Positions 23,835-34,035 of a stretch of 64,000 nt of DNA are shown one piece after another (the first letter of the stretch is position 1; each line of letters opens with the position of its first letter). The notes beneath the pieces are model-generated. The model had not been told where the DNA came from. It worked only from the letters and a program-made list of their open reading frames with translations, and did no database searches. Source of the DNA: Dichetophora obliterata (Eukaryota; Arthropoda; Insecta; Diptera; Sciomyzidae); NCBI GenBank assembly GCA_963920525.1, contig OY986437.1:58175330-58239329 (forward strand), read 5' to 3'. A program made the translations under genes and the position numbers.

Positions 23835-24480
23835 CAAAAATTATTTTTGTGTATGAAATAGAATGAAGCACTGGACATGCAATCCGATGTCGCATTTTGA
23901 GCATCTGGTAGTAGTTTTTTGGTGGCAAAAACCGCATCGTGTTTGCTTCTCCTGCAGAGCAACGAAATCATCCTGGTGGTAAGATGTTCTTTTTGATTGC
24001 TAATCAGTATAATAATAATTCTTCTAAATTTCAACTGGTCTAAGCTTCCTCCAAGTTTCCGATATAAATAGAATTGTGGACCGCCATATCGATACAATGA
24101 GTAAGCAAGGAAATGTACCATTTTTTCATCTGATTGAAATTCTATATAGGCCTATGTTTTTATCCGACCAATTCGACTCCTACCATGTGGGAATTCAGTT
24201 CAGCTCAATTCAGTTTGGAAATTTTTTACACAATGCTTCCGCATATTCTAAGACCACTCTGGCTCCAACTCCAAACGCTGCATAGCCTTCACTTATATTC
24301 GTTGACGCTCTTTGGTACGGTTCAAACCAGCAAATGTAGCCCAATCGGGTGGTACCAACCCACAACTTATATCCGTATCGAATTGGATTTTCATGGATAT
24401 ATTAAACAGCCATGCCGTCCATAATATGGTACCATGGCATCGTGAGGTGAATGCATTCCTTCGACCGGAGAGTTATCCAT
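23835..24480 (-). pseudogene. piggyBac-family transposase C-terminal remnant
   Basis: On the minus strand, about 24150-24040 reads KKWYISLLTHCIDMAVHNSI. After a frame change, YRKLGGSLDQLKFRRIII follows. Near 23950-23870 comes TRCGFCHQKTTTRCSKCD then IGLHVQCF. These match, in order, the KWY...DMA.HNS, LEFRR and terminal cysteine-ribbon parts of piggyBac transposases. A weaker MVGVELVG upstream may be the MGGVD motif. At least two frameshifts and several stops are present, and no TTAA-flanked ends were found. It is a relic. Confidence 0.7.
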
Positions 24481-24874
24481 GATTTTTTTATTTAGAAGTC
24501 GAAACAAAGGCCTTACTTTTGCAAATTTGTCAGCGCTGTCCAAATTTTCATTGTTGCACACATGGAAATTAGAAAAAAAAATGAAAACCTATCTCTGGTT
24601 ATTGCTTTCGTACCTAATACATTGTGAGCATCATTGTCGCGCTGCCAGAACATTCGTCGTCTTGGTACATTGATAAATCCGCTAAGAATCAAAACTCGAA
24701 TAAATGCCACAATCCCTTGTTTTACTTTGTTTCCATACCATTTTTTTTTTGTGCATATATATTGCTTTTATTCAAAATTAGTTCTATTACTTCCTCATCT
24801 AAAAAAAATTAGATAAAAATTAGCATATGTGTGAAAAAAATGCCCCGTCTTTAAGGCGTTAAGGAGATAGATAA

Positions 24875-24917
24875 AAAACGTCCGTGGTGAAGCCGCGGAC
24901 AACAGTGACCTGCTAGT
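24875..24917 (+). mobile_element. Helitron 3' terminus
   Basis: An 8 bp stem (GTCCGTGG, 24880-24887, with CCGCGGAC, 24893-24900; one G-U pair) and a 5 nt loop are followed by 12 nt and then CTAG at 24913-24916, with T next. A hairpin about 10-12 nt before CTRR|T is the diagnostic end of a canonical Helitron. The 5' end and any RepHel gene are not seen, so the extent upstream is unknown. Confidence 0.65.
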
Positions 24918-25427
24918 CTTTTATAATTTCACTGCTAAAACTATTATTTGATATATTCAACAGTTGAAAAAATATTTCTTAACTGTTGGTCGGAAAATTT
25001 TTAAAAATTTACCCAAAAATTTAATAAGAAATTGGAAGCTGGTAATGAAACATTTTTGTTCAAGCATTTTTCAACTGGAAATCAAGAAATATTCTTACTC
25101 CTGTGGATTTACAATAAATTTGGGTATGAAATTAAATATGCTAGTATTATATTGTCGTTGCGCGTGCAATACCACGTATATTGCAAAAAGGCCAAAATTA
25201 ATTTAATTTCAATTTTGATCACAATAAAATCTATTCAATAGCTATTAATAAAATCTAGGTATGTTTGATTTTGGCATTTTAAGGCCACACGGGCTTACTA
25301 CAATAGTTAAACTTATTTCTTAATTGATCAATAACATAATAGAAGCCAAGAAATCTTGCGGCTAATTGCAGGCACAAATAAAATATTTTTTCAATTACAA
25401 CATGACTACAAAAATTTCAAGACTATA

Positions 25428-28017
25428 TCGGTAATTCCATGTCAAATCGACCACGTTTCTGACATCACTATTTTTGAAAATTTTGAAACTCACTGCTTGG
25501 ATAGTTCTCCTAAAAAGTATTATATCTGCGTACTTTGTTTTTGGGTTTTAATTTTTTTTTTTAAGATATACACTGTGAAAAATATGAAAATATGTTAAAA
25601 AATACGAACTGTGCATGTATTCAAACCGCTGTAACTTTGAAACCGTTAGTCGCACAGAAAAAAAATTAGGATATATTTTAAAGACCTTGACAAGGTCTTT
25701 ATGGTGGTGCACTTTTGTTGTAGCAGTTTTATGAAAATTTTTTTTTTTTTAAGCTGAAATTTTTTAATCTCATTTTTCAAGGTCATCGCAACAAATTTTT
25801 TACCGTTTTTATACAGTGTCTTTTTAGAGCATCAATTCTTACGGCTTAGTCAAAATTTTAGGTTGGAATTTCAACGATTACTATTTTTAACGTTTTTCTT
25901 TTTAAATGTCTTTAAAATATTTCTTATTCTAATATCGAAAGTTTTCCATTTTTTTATGTCAATACCAATGAAAATCCAAAAAGATATCGTTTATCACTTA
26001 AATAAAGTCAATAGTTTACAAAACCAAACATTTTTTATTTTTTTTTTTTAAATTTTTATAAACCTGTACAATATTTGACGTAGGTGCTGTGGATGTTACT
26101 CGCATTTCAATTCTTCCTTTTCCTTTAGGAATAAATGAGTGGTGCGTCAAAGTTCCATGTATTATTTTTGCTTTATTAAAGCGTTTTTGGAGAACTTGAG
26201 CTTCTTCGCGGTACTGTTCTGAAGAAAAAAATTCAGTGTCAATATTTTTTATGTTCTTTGAAACCCAATTAAAAAATCTTTTTGGGGTATTTATAGGCTC
26301 GTTGAGATTTTGCAGACTAGCCCTCGCGGCAAGTCTTTTAATTGTGCCACCCAAGCCGTCACATGGCCCTTTGCCATGTGATGTAGCAAAAAAGTGCCAC
26401 TCAGCAGAGATATTAAAATCAATTTTGTGCTTACACAAATTTATAAAGTTTTTTTTGTTTTTATATTGAGCTCCTGCTCCATCCGAGAAGTAAAATATTT
26501 TAGTTAGTATCCCCAATTTTTTTTTAAGAAAATTAACTAAGCCACGCTGAAACAAATGCACTGCTATGGTGTCGTGCTTCAAGCAATCAGAAATAGCAAC
26601 GTAACTTAAAAATTTTACTTGTTCATTCTCCTTGAAGTAAATTGAAAATGGATGTAGAGTCACTTGGTCGTTGTTCCAGTGTATACCTTGTACTGAGTCC
26701 TGTAGAACAAACGCGTAGTTTTCTGAAAAGTCGCATATAACAAGTCCAATCCAATTTGCAAGTCCTCTTTTTTTTATTCAAAAAATTGCTTTGCTCTTTG
26801 AAAGAGTGTCTTACCAAGCGCTTTAATTTTTCCGAAAATTTCTCCAAATATTCTTCTGTACTAGATTGTAATGTTTCTAGTGATGTACGATCAACAGCTA
26901 ACCATTGCTTATAACTTACGTTTTCAATCATATTATTTTCAAAAATTTCTTTTAATTGATCGATCATATTTTGTAAACCAGGACAATTATTGCATGATTG
27001 AAAAAAGCAATTTAAATTTGGTGGGTTGCAAATAATGTAATTAATAAAATCTTTATAAGTTTTAAGCTTTAACGAGTCGTTTGTAAGTTTTGGTAGTTGT
27101 GCACCATCAACCATTAATTTGACATTTTGATGAATGCAGCAAACACAAACCGAATGGGTTCCGCTAGCACCAGCAAGAATGCAGTTTTTAGGCCTCAAAT
27201 CAGCAAACTTTGAAAACTGAACTTTTAGGTCTGGGTGTTTTGTTTTAAAAATAGAATGGGCTTCTTTTAAATTGCAAAGAACTAATCTTTTTTGTTTTAT
27301 GGTCTATGCTTCGCCAGTTCTTATTGTGATGCAATAACTTCTGCTATAACTTCTAAACAATTAGAGGGAATTTTTTTAATCACTATTACGTTTTTATGAG
27401 CAATGATTCTTGCAGTTAATCACGATGACTGGTGTTTACAATTACAGTATGACCTCTCTCATCTGAAAAATACATATTAAAAAGAAAATATTGAATTTTC
27501 GTTATAAAAACAGAAAATTTGTTGTAGGCATTTTTTCAAAAAATCTTTAAAAATAGAAATCGTTGAAATTCCATCCTAAAATTTTGAACTAGCCCTTGGA
27601 ATTGATTCCTTAAAAAGACACTATATAAAAAAGGTAAAAAATTTGTTGCGATGACCTTGAAAAATAAGTTTAAAAAATTTAAGATTAAAAAAAAATTTTT
27701 TTCATAAAAGCACTGCAAAAAAAATTTACCACCAAAAAGACACAGTCAAGGTCTTTAAAAACTACCTTAGTTCTTTTTCTATACGACTTACGGTTTCGAA
27801 GTTAGAGCTGAATGAAAACATGCACAAATTGTATTTTTGAAGATATTTTGATATTTTTCACAGTGTATAATTTCAAAAAAAAAAGTTTTTGGCAAAAACA
27901 AAAAACACAGTTTAAGTTATTTTTACGAGCACTACCTACATTCAAAGTTTGAAAAAAATCGGAAACACAAAGGTCAGGTTTTGCTCAAAAAAAGTCGAAT
28001 TGACATGGAATCACCGA
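25428..28017 (-). mobile_element. TATA-duplicating DNA transposon with ~500 bp TIRs
   Basis: The ends are TCGGTAATTCCATGTCAAAT on the left and the complementary TTGACATGGAATCACCGA on the right, with TATA at 25424-25427 and 28018-28021. Inverted homology continues for about 480 bp per side (25428-25905 and 27535-28017), with matched words such as ATATTTTTCACAGTG and CGTTGAAATTCCA. A minus-strand transposase-like pseudogene fills the centre (26016-27475). The start of a further copy lies at 63608, also preceded by TATA. The superfamily is not recognised. Confidence 0.85.
26016..27475 (-). pseudogene. Unassigned RNase H-like transposase pseudogene
   Basis: The reading begins near 27475 (MYFSDERGHTVIVNTSHR), resumes as RLVLCNLKEAHSIFK and DLRPKNCILAGASGTHSVCV, and after a frameshift near 26765 continues IGLVICDFSENYAFVLQDS. 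The C-terminal part (26016-26663) has YFSDGAGAQYKNKKNFINL and WHFFATSHGKGPCDGLGG then TIKRLA. I infer a DDD-type core: Asp in CDFSENY, Asp in FSDGAGAQ and Asp in PCDG, with 40 residues between the last two. I have a general impression that similar proteins occur, unnamed, in insects and cnidarians, but I cannot name the family. At least three frame breaks make it dead. Its position between long TIRs supports a transposase role. Confidence 0.6.
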
Positions 28018-28021
28018 TATA

Positions 28022-29240
28022 TAACTAAGCCAATAAAATAGTAAATTTTCTTTGTGGACATATTTTTTTTTTTTTTTTGATCTAATGATAAAATGAGCTT
28101 CTTGTAAAATATTTAAGTCTAAAATGGACAAAAGCTTTCCGAAAAATGGAGCTCTTTCTTGGAGCCAATAAAGATTTGCTCTCATTTGAATAGACCTAAC
28201 TCAATGTGTATGTTGTAAATTTGGTGGACCAAAGATAGCACTTTCTTTGATTGGCATGCCAATCAAAATTTTAAAAATTCCTTTCAGAAAGTGAAAATTA
28301 AGAAGGCTAATGAACTTACAAAAACCGATGAGCAAGGTGCATTTCTTGCATTTTCGATAACTTAAGCTCAGGACTGTCGATTTGTATGGAAGCATCTAAG
28401 AAGTACACAGAGAATACGGCCAATTAATATTTAAACTTGTATCCATGGTACTACTTGCCAGTTAGTGTACACAAAGTACTTAACCATGGTAGAAAAGTAA
28501 ATTTTTTTGCTTTTTATTAATTATTGTCAAAAAGTAATAACATGCATTAAATGTTATTAAATACAGCAATAATTTAATATATTTTAGTAAATCTTAAACT
28601 AAACTGCTATGGTTGTGCTGTCTGCATTAAAAAAGGTAATAAAAAAAAATAAAAAACTGTTAAGGTTATTGGGTAGGTAGGCGTGGTCTTTATCTGAACT
28701 CGTCCATTTTCTTGTCAGATATTAGCTTTAAATTAAACATGATTTATACAAAATTTCATCCCGCTATCTTTATTCGTTCTCAAGACAATAATTAAATTAC
28801 CCTACTAGAGCAAATTTGAACACTGTGCACTGGGCTATTGCGCTATGTGTAATAAAAGCAAAAAAAAAAAATATATGAACCGAATCGTCTACATTGAGTC
28901 TCAGCATTGCCAGGCTAACTTTTTACGGGTCTTAATCCAAAATGAGTTCGTATTTGCAAAGTTAAGACTTTAAACTAGGTTTAAAAAATTCAGTAATATT
29001 TTATTGAGACTAAGATTAAAAAGACTATGCTTTTTCATTATACATAATTAAAAATGTAATTATTTAATGTTTTTCAAAACGAGTTAAATTTGAAAAATTA
29101 GAATAAATCAACCTTTATTCCAAGCAATAAGTTTTTTATAGTTTTTATTTACTTTTCGCTATGTGTTTACTTAAAAGAATAAAAGGAATAAATATATGAG
29201 TGCATATGGAAATGTGCGTATGTGAAAATGTATCTAAAAC
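28022..29240. other. Non-coding; one perfect 22 bp palindrome
   Basis: No gene is seen. A perfect palindrome centred on GGCATGCC lies at 28246-28267. A long T run (about 28065-28078) and AT-rich filler make up the rest. Confidence 0.5.
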
Positions 29241-29266
29241 AGCGCTGGGCGACCCAAAGCTCACTG

Positions 29267-29839
29267 CCCTCCAGGAAATGTGAGCATTCCCGGATGTTAC
29301 CAGGAAACTTTCCATGGAATGTAGAAAGCATTCCTCTTTGTTGTACACTCCATTGCTTTTTTTACATAGCATGTTATTAGAGGGAAACATTCCTCCCCGC
29401 TGTGTTAAAAAGTCATGTGGAAACATTCCTCTCCGCTGTCCTCAAAAGTGAATTGGAAGCAGTCCTCTCCCCTGTTTTAAGAATTAATGTGGAAACATTC
29501 CTCTCCCTTATTATTAAAATGGATTCGGCGAGGATTCGAACTCGGGACCCCTGAGCGACAGTCGAGCGCGCTACCACTAGACTATTTACAATAAGCGGCT
29601 AGAAAACAATGATATTAATATTTTCTATTGTCATTGCTTGTCAGTAAATAAAAGTTTCCAAATGTATTCTTAAAGAAGCGGTTTGGAAACAATATAAATG
29701 CAAAACTTCCCTTAAGCTTCCAAAATATACGGTTTGGAAGCAATATAAATACAAAACTACCCTTAAGCTTTCAAAAGATACGGTGGGGATTGTTTCTTTA
29801 TCACTTTTAGATGGAAGCCTTCCGATTTTTCCTGGAGGG
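29267..29839 (-). mobile_element. MITE with tRNA-like module, copy 2
   Basis: This is the reverse-oriented partner of 14058-14694, with the same CCCTCCAGGAAA/TTTCCTGGAGGG ends. It carries the same tRNA-like segment (about 29521-29592) and the same ~37 bp GGAAACATTCCTC-type units (29385-29515). The flanks (GCGCTGGGC...CTCACTG left, TGAGCGTAACTTTTCA right) match a site without the insertion at 36745-36815, which supports these boundaries. Confidence 0.75.
29521..29592 (-). other. tRNA-like module of MITE copy 2
   Basis: Reverse complement of the copy 1 module: A box TAGTCTAGTGG and a B box reduced to AGTTCGAATCC. The anticodon position is again GTC. The acceptor stem does not pair, so this is not a tRNA gene. 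Confidence 0.6.
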
Positions 29840-29865
29840 TGAGCGTAACTTTTCAAATGTACACA

Positions 29866-29962
29866 AAGCTCACAACAGAAAAGAATATAATTCAGTCGTT
29901 CGCTGACGGTGATGCTGTGAAGACAAATGTCGGAAATTTTATGTACACTCTTTAAAAACCAT
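29866..29962. repeat. ~95 bp inverted repeat, left arm
   Basis: The arm CTCACAACAGAA...GAATATAATTCAGTCGTT...ATTTTATGTACACTCTT is mirrored at about 32928-33022. Between the arms lie the foldback at 30.4-31.1 kb and the Jockey-like copy 2. These may be ends of an older element that later received insertions. Confidence 0.6.
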
Positions 29963-30391
29963 ATTTTTGGTTTGTAGATTCATAATTCTTATGCACATAT
30001 TTTTTAATTTATTAAGGTTTACTATAATTCATGCATATTGCCTATTAAGATTCTTTGCAGTATTTTTTCATATTTGTGTTCATTAATTTTTTGATACTTA
30101 ATTTTTTGTGGTTTTGATTATAATTTTAATGATTCGTATGTATTTTTAATTATATTATATTATCTTTAATAATATTAAAACAAAACAACCACAAAAAAAA
30201 CAATATTTTACTCTGAATCGCAATGTGATTTCTTTTCTGCAGAGAACCTTTTTTATGTATCAGAATGTGTAGTTTTCCACTGCAGGCAAACTAATATAAT
30301 TGATTTACTTAGAAAAAATGCTGAAGCAATAATGACATAGAAGAAATAGTAATAATACCAATAGTTAAAAATAAAAAATAAACGCATATTA

Positions 30392-31125
30392 CAGTATGTG
30401 TGGAGGTATAAACATACAAACTTGCAAATCTAGATAATTGTGACAACTAGTTCGCCCAGTGTGCGCTATTCGCCCAGCGGAAAAATAAAAAGCGCTTGTA
30501 GAAGCACCGCATTTTATGCGCAGTTTTGGTACGCTTTAAGGACGCGCTCTTCAGACTTCAGAGTTTTTGAGCGCATATTTTTATCTACATTTTTTTCATA
30601 CAAATTCAAGCAAGAAAATAGCACAGTGTTAAGACATTCGACTCTAAGCTACGCAGTCCGAGTTCAATCCCAGACTATACAAAGCAGTTTTTTTATTTAT
30701 CTTTAATGTTGTTTTCGAATTTAACTGCATCCTCAAAGCTTACCAAAGATGCAGTAAAAATGCGCCTACTTTTGCGGACACGTAGAACAAAAAAGGAAAG
30801 TAAGCTTCATCAAAAAAGATGCGCTGCTTGCTTAAAAAACAGCGCATCATCATTAGTGTTTCAGCGCTACTTTTACCCGCTGGGCGAGAGCGCACCAATA
30901 CTAATAAGACAAAATAAAATGTGACTGTGATAGAATGCCCAGCCCTGATCTAAAACCATTCATCTTATTTCAATTCATTTAGTTCAGGGCTGGGCATTCT
31001 AACACAGTCACATTTATTTTGTCTTGTTGGTATTGGTGCGTTCTCGAATAGCGCACACTGAGCGAAATAGTTGTCAAAATTATCTAGATTTGCAAGTTTG
31101 TATGTTTATACCCCCACACATACTT
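30392..31125. repeat. Foldback-like repeat with weak tRNA-like core
   Basis: 30392-30475 is mirrored by 31040-31125 (TTGCAAATCTAGATAATT against AATTATCTAGATTTGCAA). 30885-30955 is mirrored by 30984-31035 (GAATGCCCAGCCCTGA against TCAGGGCTGGGCATTC). 30469-30480 also pairs with 30876-30888 (TTCGCCCAGCGG against CCGCTGGGCGAG). Around 30618-30680 a TAGCACAGTG...GAGTTCAATCCC stretch resembles tRNA A and B boxes. The open frames 30440-30706 and 30706-30924 have no recognisable domain and span this structure, so they are not called genes. Confidence 0.65.
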
Positions 31126-32525
31126 TATTTATTTATTTATTTATTTATTCAACTATTAACATTTATTGTTATATAGTTACTGTAAGTACATAATTTAATC
31201 GTAGGTTATAAAATTAATTCAGCATGATATCGTTTTAAAATGCTACCCTATTTTGGGTGATTTGTGATTTTTGGATGACAGATAGTGTTAAACGTTTTGG
31301 TCATATTGTAGACCAGGTCACATCTGCCATAATTAGTTTTTCTGTAGGGTATACAGAACAGTCACCTTTGCCTAAAATTTCTTTCAGGTGCATAAAATTT
31401 GAAAAGAGATAGAAGTGGTGCACAATCAATATGATTCATCAAACAATATGATTCATCACTACATCCCGAGCAAATAAGGCTAGAAAATACTTTCGTCGGA
31501 ACTCCACAGACTTTAGTCCAAGAAGAGCACATCGCGCTTCATAGGAAGGCATAAGATCCCAGTGTAGCTTGCGAATTGCTAACCTAGTAAAACGCCTTTG
31601 AATATTTTCAATTCTTTTAATGTGTATTGAATATTGAGGGTCCCAGATAACACAATTATATTCTGGAACCGATCTTACAATTGAAAAGAAAATGGTCCTC
31701 ACGGTAAAGGAATCGGAGAACTCTGCGCGATAGAAATCCCATCATCGCATTCGCTTTTGATATAATGCTTTTGATATAAGCATCAAAATGTTTGACAAAG
31801 CTTAACTTTCGCTCAAATAAAACCCCTAAGTCTTTCTTCAAGTCGACTCTCTCGATTTATACCATATTAATACCATATGATCCTTCGAAAAGTTGATTCT
31901 TCATAGAAAAAGACATTACATTACATTTAGACACATTCAGATGTAGTTTATTGGTCTCGCACCAAAATTGGACACTATCCATGTCACGTTGAAGCTATAG
32001 AAAGCCTTCGTGAGAGTCCACACATCTAAAGATCTTTACATCATTAGCATACATCAGGCACTCAGAAAAGCGAATATAATTCGGAAGATCATTGATAAAC
32101 AGAACAAACAACAGAGGACCTAGGTGGCTACCTTGGGGTACCCCAGAATAATTGTCAATGTATTAAGATACATTATTACCAATTTGAACATATTGTTGAC
32201 GACCAACAAGGTAGCTCTTTAACCATAGAAGTAGCGAGGAATGGAATCCGAGGCTACTTAGCTTATTAATCAAAACAGAGTGTTGAACTATATCGCAAGC
32301 CTTTGCGAAATCCGTGAATATATCGTTTATTTGACGACCTTTTTTCATATTATTGGACAGAAAGTGAGTAAAAAGAGTTAGATTAGTTGAAGTAGATTAA
32401 CCTGACACAAATCCATGCTGCATCTCCGACAATCTAGTTTTAATGGAGTTATAAATTTTACTTTTTACCAAAGATTCAAAAATTTTAGGAATAAGTGGTA
32501 ACTTAGCTATCGGTCGATAATTTGT
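31123..32525 (-). mobile_element. Jockey-like LINE remnant, copy 2
   Basis: A 5'-truncated minus-strand copy of the family at 5030-7003, ending in a TTTA repeat (AAAT on the element strand, 31123-31149). The reverse-transcriptase reading is broken into at least three open segments by stops and frameshifts. It abuts the foldback at 30392-31125, so it probably inserted at that edge. Confidence 0.8.
31439..32348 (-). pseudogene. LINE reverse-transcriptase pseudogene, copy 2
   Basis: Readable segments are 32163-32348 (INDIFTDFAKACDIVQHSVL), an unlisted middle part ([28 protein letters not shown]), 31656-31841 (KKDLGVLFERKLSFVKH) and 31439-31702 (VPEYNCVIWDPQYSIHI, IENIQRRFTRLAIRKL). The catalytic YADD box has become YAND, removing a metal-binding Asp. 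With several stops this is dead. Identity to copy 1 is clear at the protein level. Confidence 0.85.
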
Positions 32526-32927
32526 ATGTGTTTATTTTTTATTTTATGTTTTTATTTTTAGTCATCAGTAGTGTTCAATATATCTTTTATGGTAACATCA
32601 AAGCTCCACATTTTATTATAAGTATATAAATTGTATTAGTTTGCTTGCAGTGGAAAATTAAACATTCTGCTGAGCCGGAAAAATAATCTACGGAAAAGAA
32701 ATCACTTTCCAATTCAGAGAATTTTGTATGTTTTTTTATTTTAATATTTTAATATCTTAATATACACGAATAATTAAACTTATAATCAAAAACTCAACAA
32801 ATTAAGCATCAGAAAATTAATATAAATAATTCAAAAATTAATAATTCAAATAACATTAAACGGATAATATGAAATTCTACGAAATTTGAAATGTATGCAC
32901 ACGTATTATTAATGTGCAAATCAAAAA

Positions 32928-33022
32928 GTAAGTTCTTTAAGAGTGTACATAAAATTTGCGACATAGGTCTTACAGCATCAGCGTCAGCAAACGACTGAAT
33001 TATATTCTCTTCTGTTGTGAGC
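32928..33022. repeat. ~95 bp inverted repeat, right arm
   Basis: Mirror of 29866-29962 (AAGAGTGTACATAAAATTT, AACGACTGAATTATATTCTC, TTCTGTTGTGAGC). Confidence 0.6.
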
Positions 33023-33299
33023 AGTGTTGCCATGAAAAAAATTTTACAGCGTAACTTTTGCACTCTGCTCGTCGGATTTGTGAAACTCTGAAAACAAGAA
33101 CTAAGAAATTTTCAGTCGCATTTTACAACAAAGAAGACAAATAAAATATTGCATTTTATTAGAAGTATGACGTATATTTTCTGGTTTATTTATTTAAATA
33201 AATCATATTTTTTTCAAAAGTGAATTAAATAATGATTATAAATATAGAAAATATATTATAAAAAATTAATTTATTAAATTTTTGACCTTTTTTATATTA

Positions 33300-33610
33300 G
33301 ATTATTGGTAGTTAAACGAGCTATAGGTCAGATTTTTTTCTTAATTTATTTAATATAAATTTAAATTCCAATATTTCGTTTTTCGTTGAAAAACATCATC
33401 AGGGAAAACACTAAAAAATATACAATAATTACAAATTACAATATAATCACATAACATAATATTTAAAATACATGAACTTACAAAAATTAAATAAATATAC
33501 TGAATTTACATTGATTTTTTTAAAAAAACATTTGAGAAACGATATGACAAAAAACATAAGAACATCTAGCATGAATAAACAACACTTGACGACGGACTTT
33601 GATGACTAAT
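33300..33610. repeat. Penelope terminal repeat, left (downstream of the ORF)
   Basis: Reverse complement of 35753-36062. The outer end is ATTATTGGTAGTTAAACGAG and the inner end is GGACTTTGATGACTAAT, where the right arm contains the ORF start codon. Confidence 0.85.
33366..33406 (-). ncRNA. Hammerhead ribozyme-like motif, element sense strand
   Basis: On the minus strand: TTCC, then CTGATGA (33402-33396), an extra T, a perfect 7 bp helix II (GTTTTTC-AAC-GAAAAAC), GAAA, TATT, then GGAA, which pairs with TTCC as helix I. This is the CUGAUGA...GAAA order of a type I hammerhead with minimal helix III. Hammerheads have been reported in Penelope-like elements. The extra U after CUGAUGA is not canonical and may weaken catalysis. 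The sequence match is clear; activity is inferred. Confidence 0.55.
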
Positions 33611-33615
33611 TATTG

Positions 33616-34035
33616 TTAGTTTTGTCTTATAATGTTTTGTTTATTTGTTTGCTCTTTATTTATTAGGTGTCTGTAGATGTGAGCGCAATTGTCCGTGTCA
33701 GTCTTAAAATTCAATCTCAATTGTTTAGGGACGTTAATAATGTGTAGCATTTCAAGCATGTATCGTCTCCTATAATTTTTCTCTTGTTGCAGAACTTTTG
33801 TTTTGTCAAAATCAGGAGCGTGTCCAGACTTCGTACAATGGGCTGCTAATGCTGTTTTTTGTTCTAAAGGTTTGTCCAGTGCTTTAAAGTCTGACTTATG
33901 TCCTGCTATTCTCGTCCGTAATTTAGTTTTTGTTGTTCCAACATATACCTTTTCGCATAAATTGGATCCGTCACCTTTGCACGGAATTTCATATATCAAA
34001 TTCGATTTGTCCTGCTTGTCAAGTTTACATTTGGT
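33616..34035 (-). CDS. Penelope GIY-YIG endonuclease domain (frameshifted from RT)
   Basis: After a one-base frame change near 34035, the reading continues KCKLDKQDKSNLIYEIPC, a cysteine-containing linker, and enters the GIY-YIG domain: IYEIPCKGDG, KVYVGTTKTKLRTRIAGH, ALAAHCTKSGHAPDF and VLQQEKNYRRRYMLEMLHI. The IYE and YVG pair, the Arg in the LRTRI helix and the CxxSGH motif match Penelope endonucleases, which nick the target for reverse transcription. The domain ends before 33616 at the terminal repeat. In a working element it would be fused to the RT, so this copy either lost activity through the indel or uses frameshifting; loss is more likely. Confidence 0.85.
   Translation of the reverse strand, partial: TKCKLDKQDKSNLIYEIPCKGDGSNLCEKVYVGTTKTKLRTRIAGHKSDFKALDKPLEQKTALAAHCTKSGHAPDFDKTKVLQQEKNYRRRYMLEMLHIINVPKQLRLNFKTDTDNCAHIYRHLINKEQTNKQNIIRQN

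Noticed and set aside
24076..24424. Plus-strand ORFs of 69 and 96 residues
   Set aside because: They are antisense to the piggyBac remnant, which has ordered family motifs on the minus strand.
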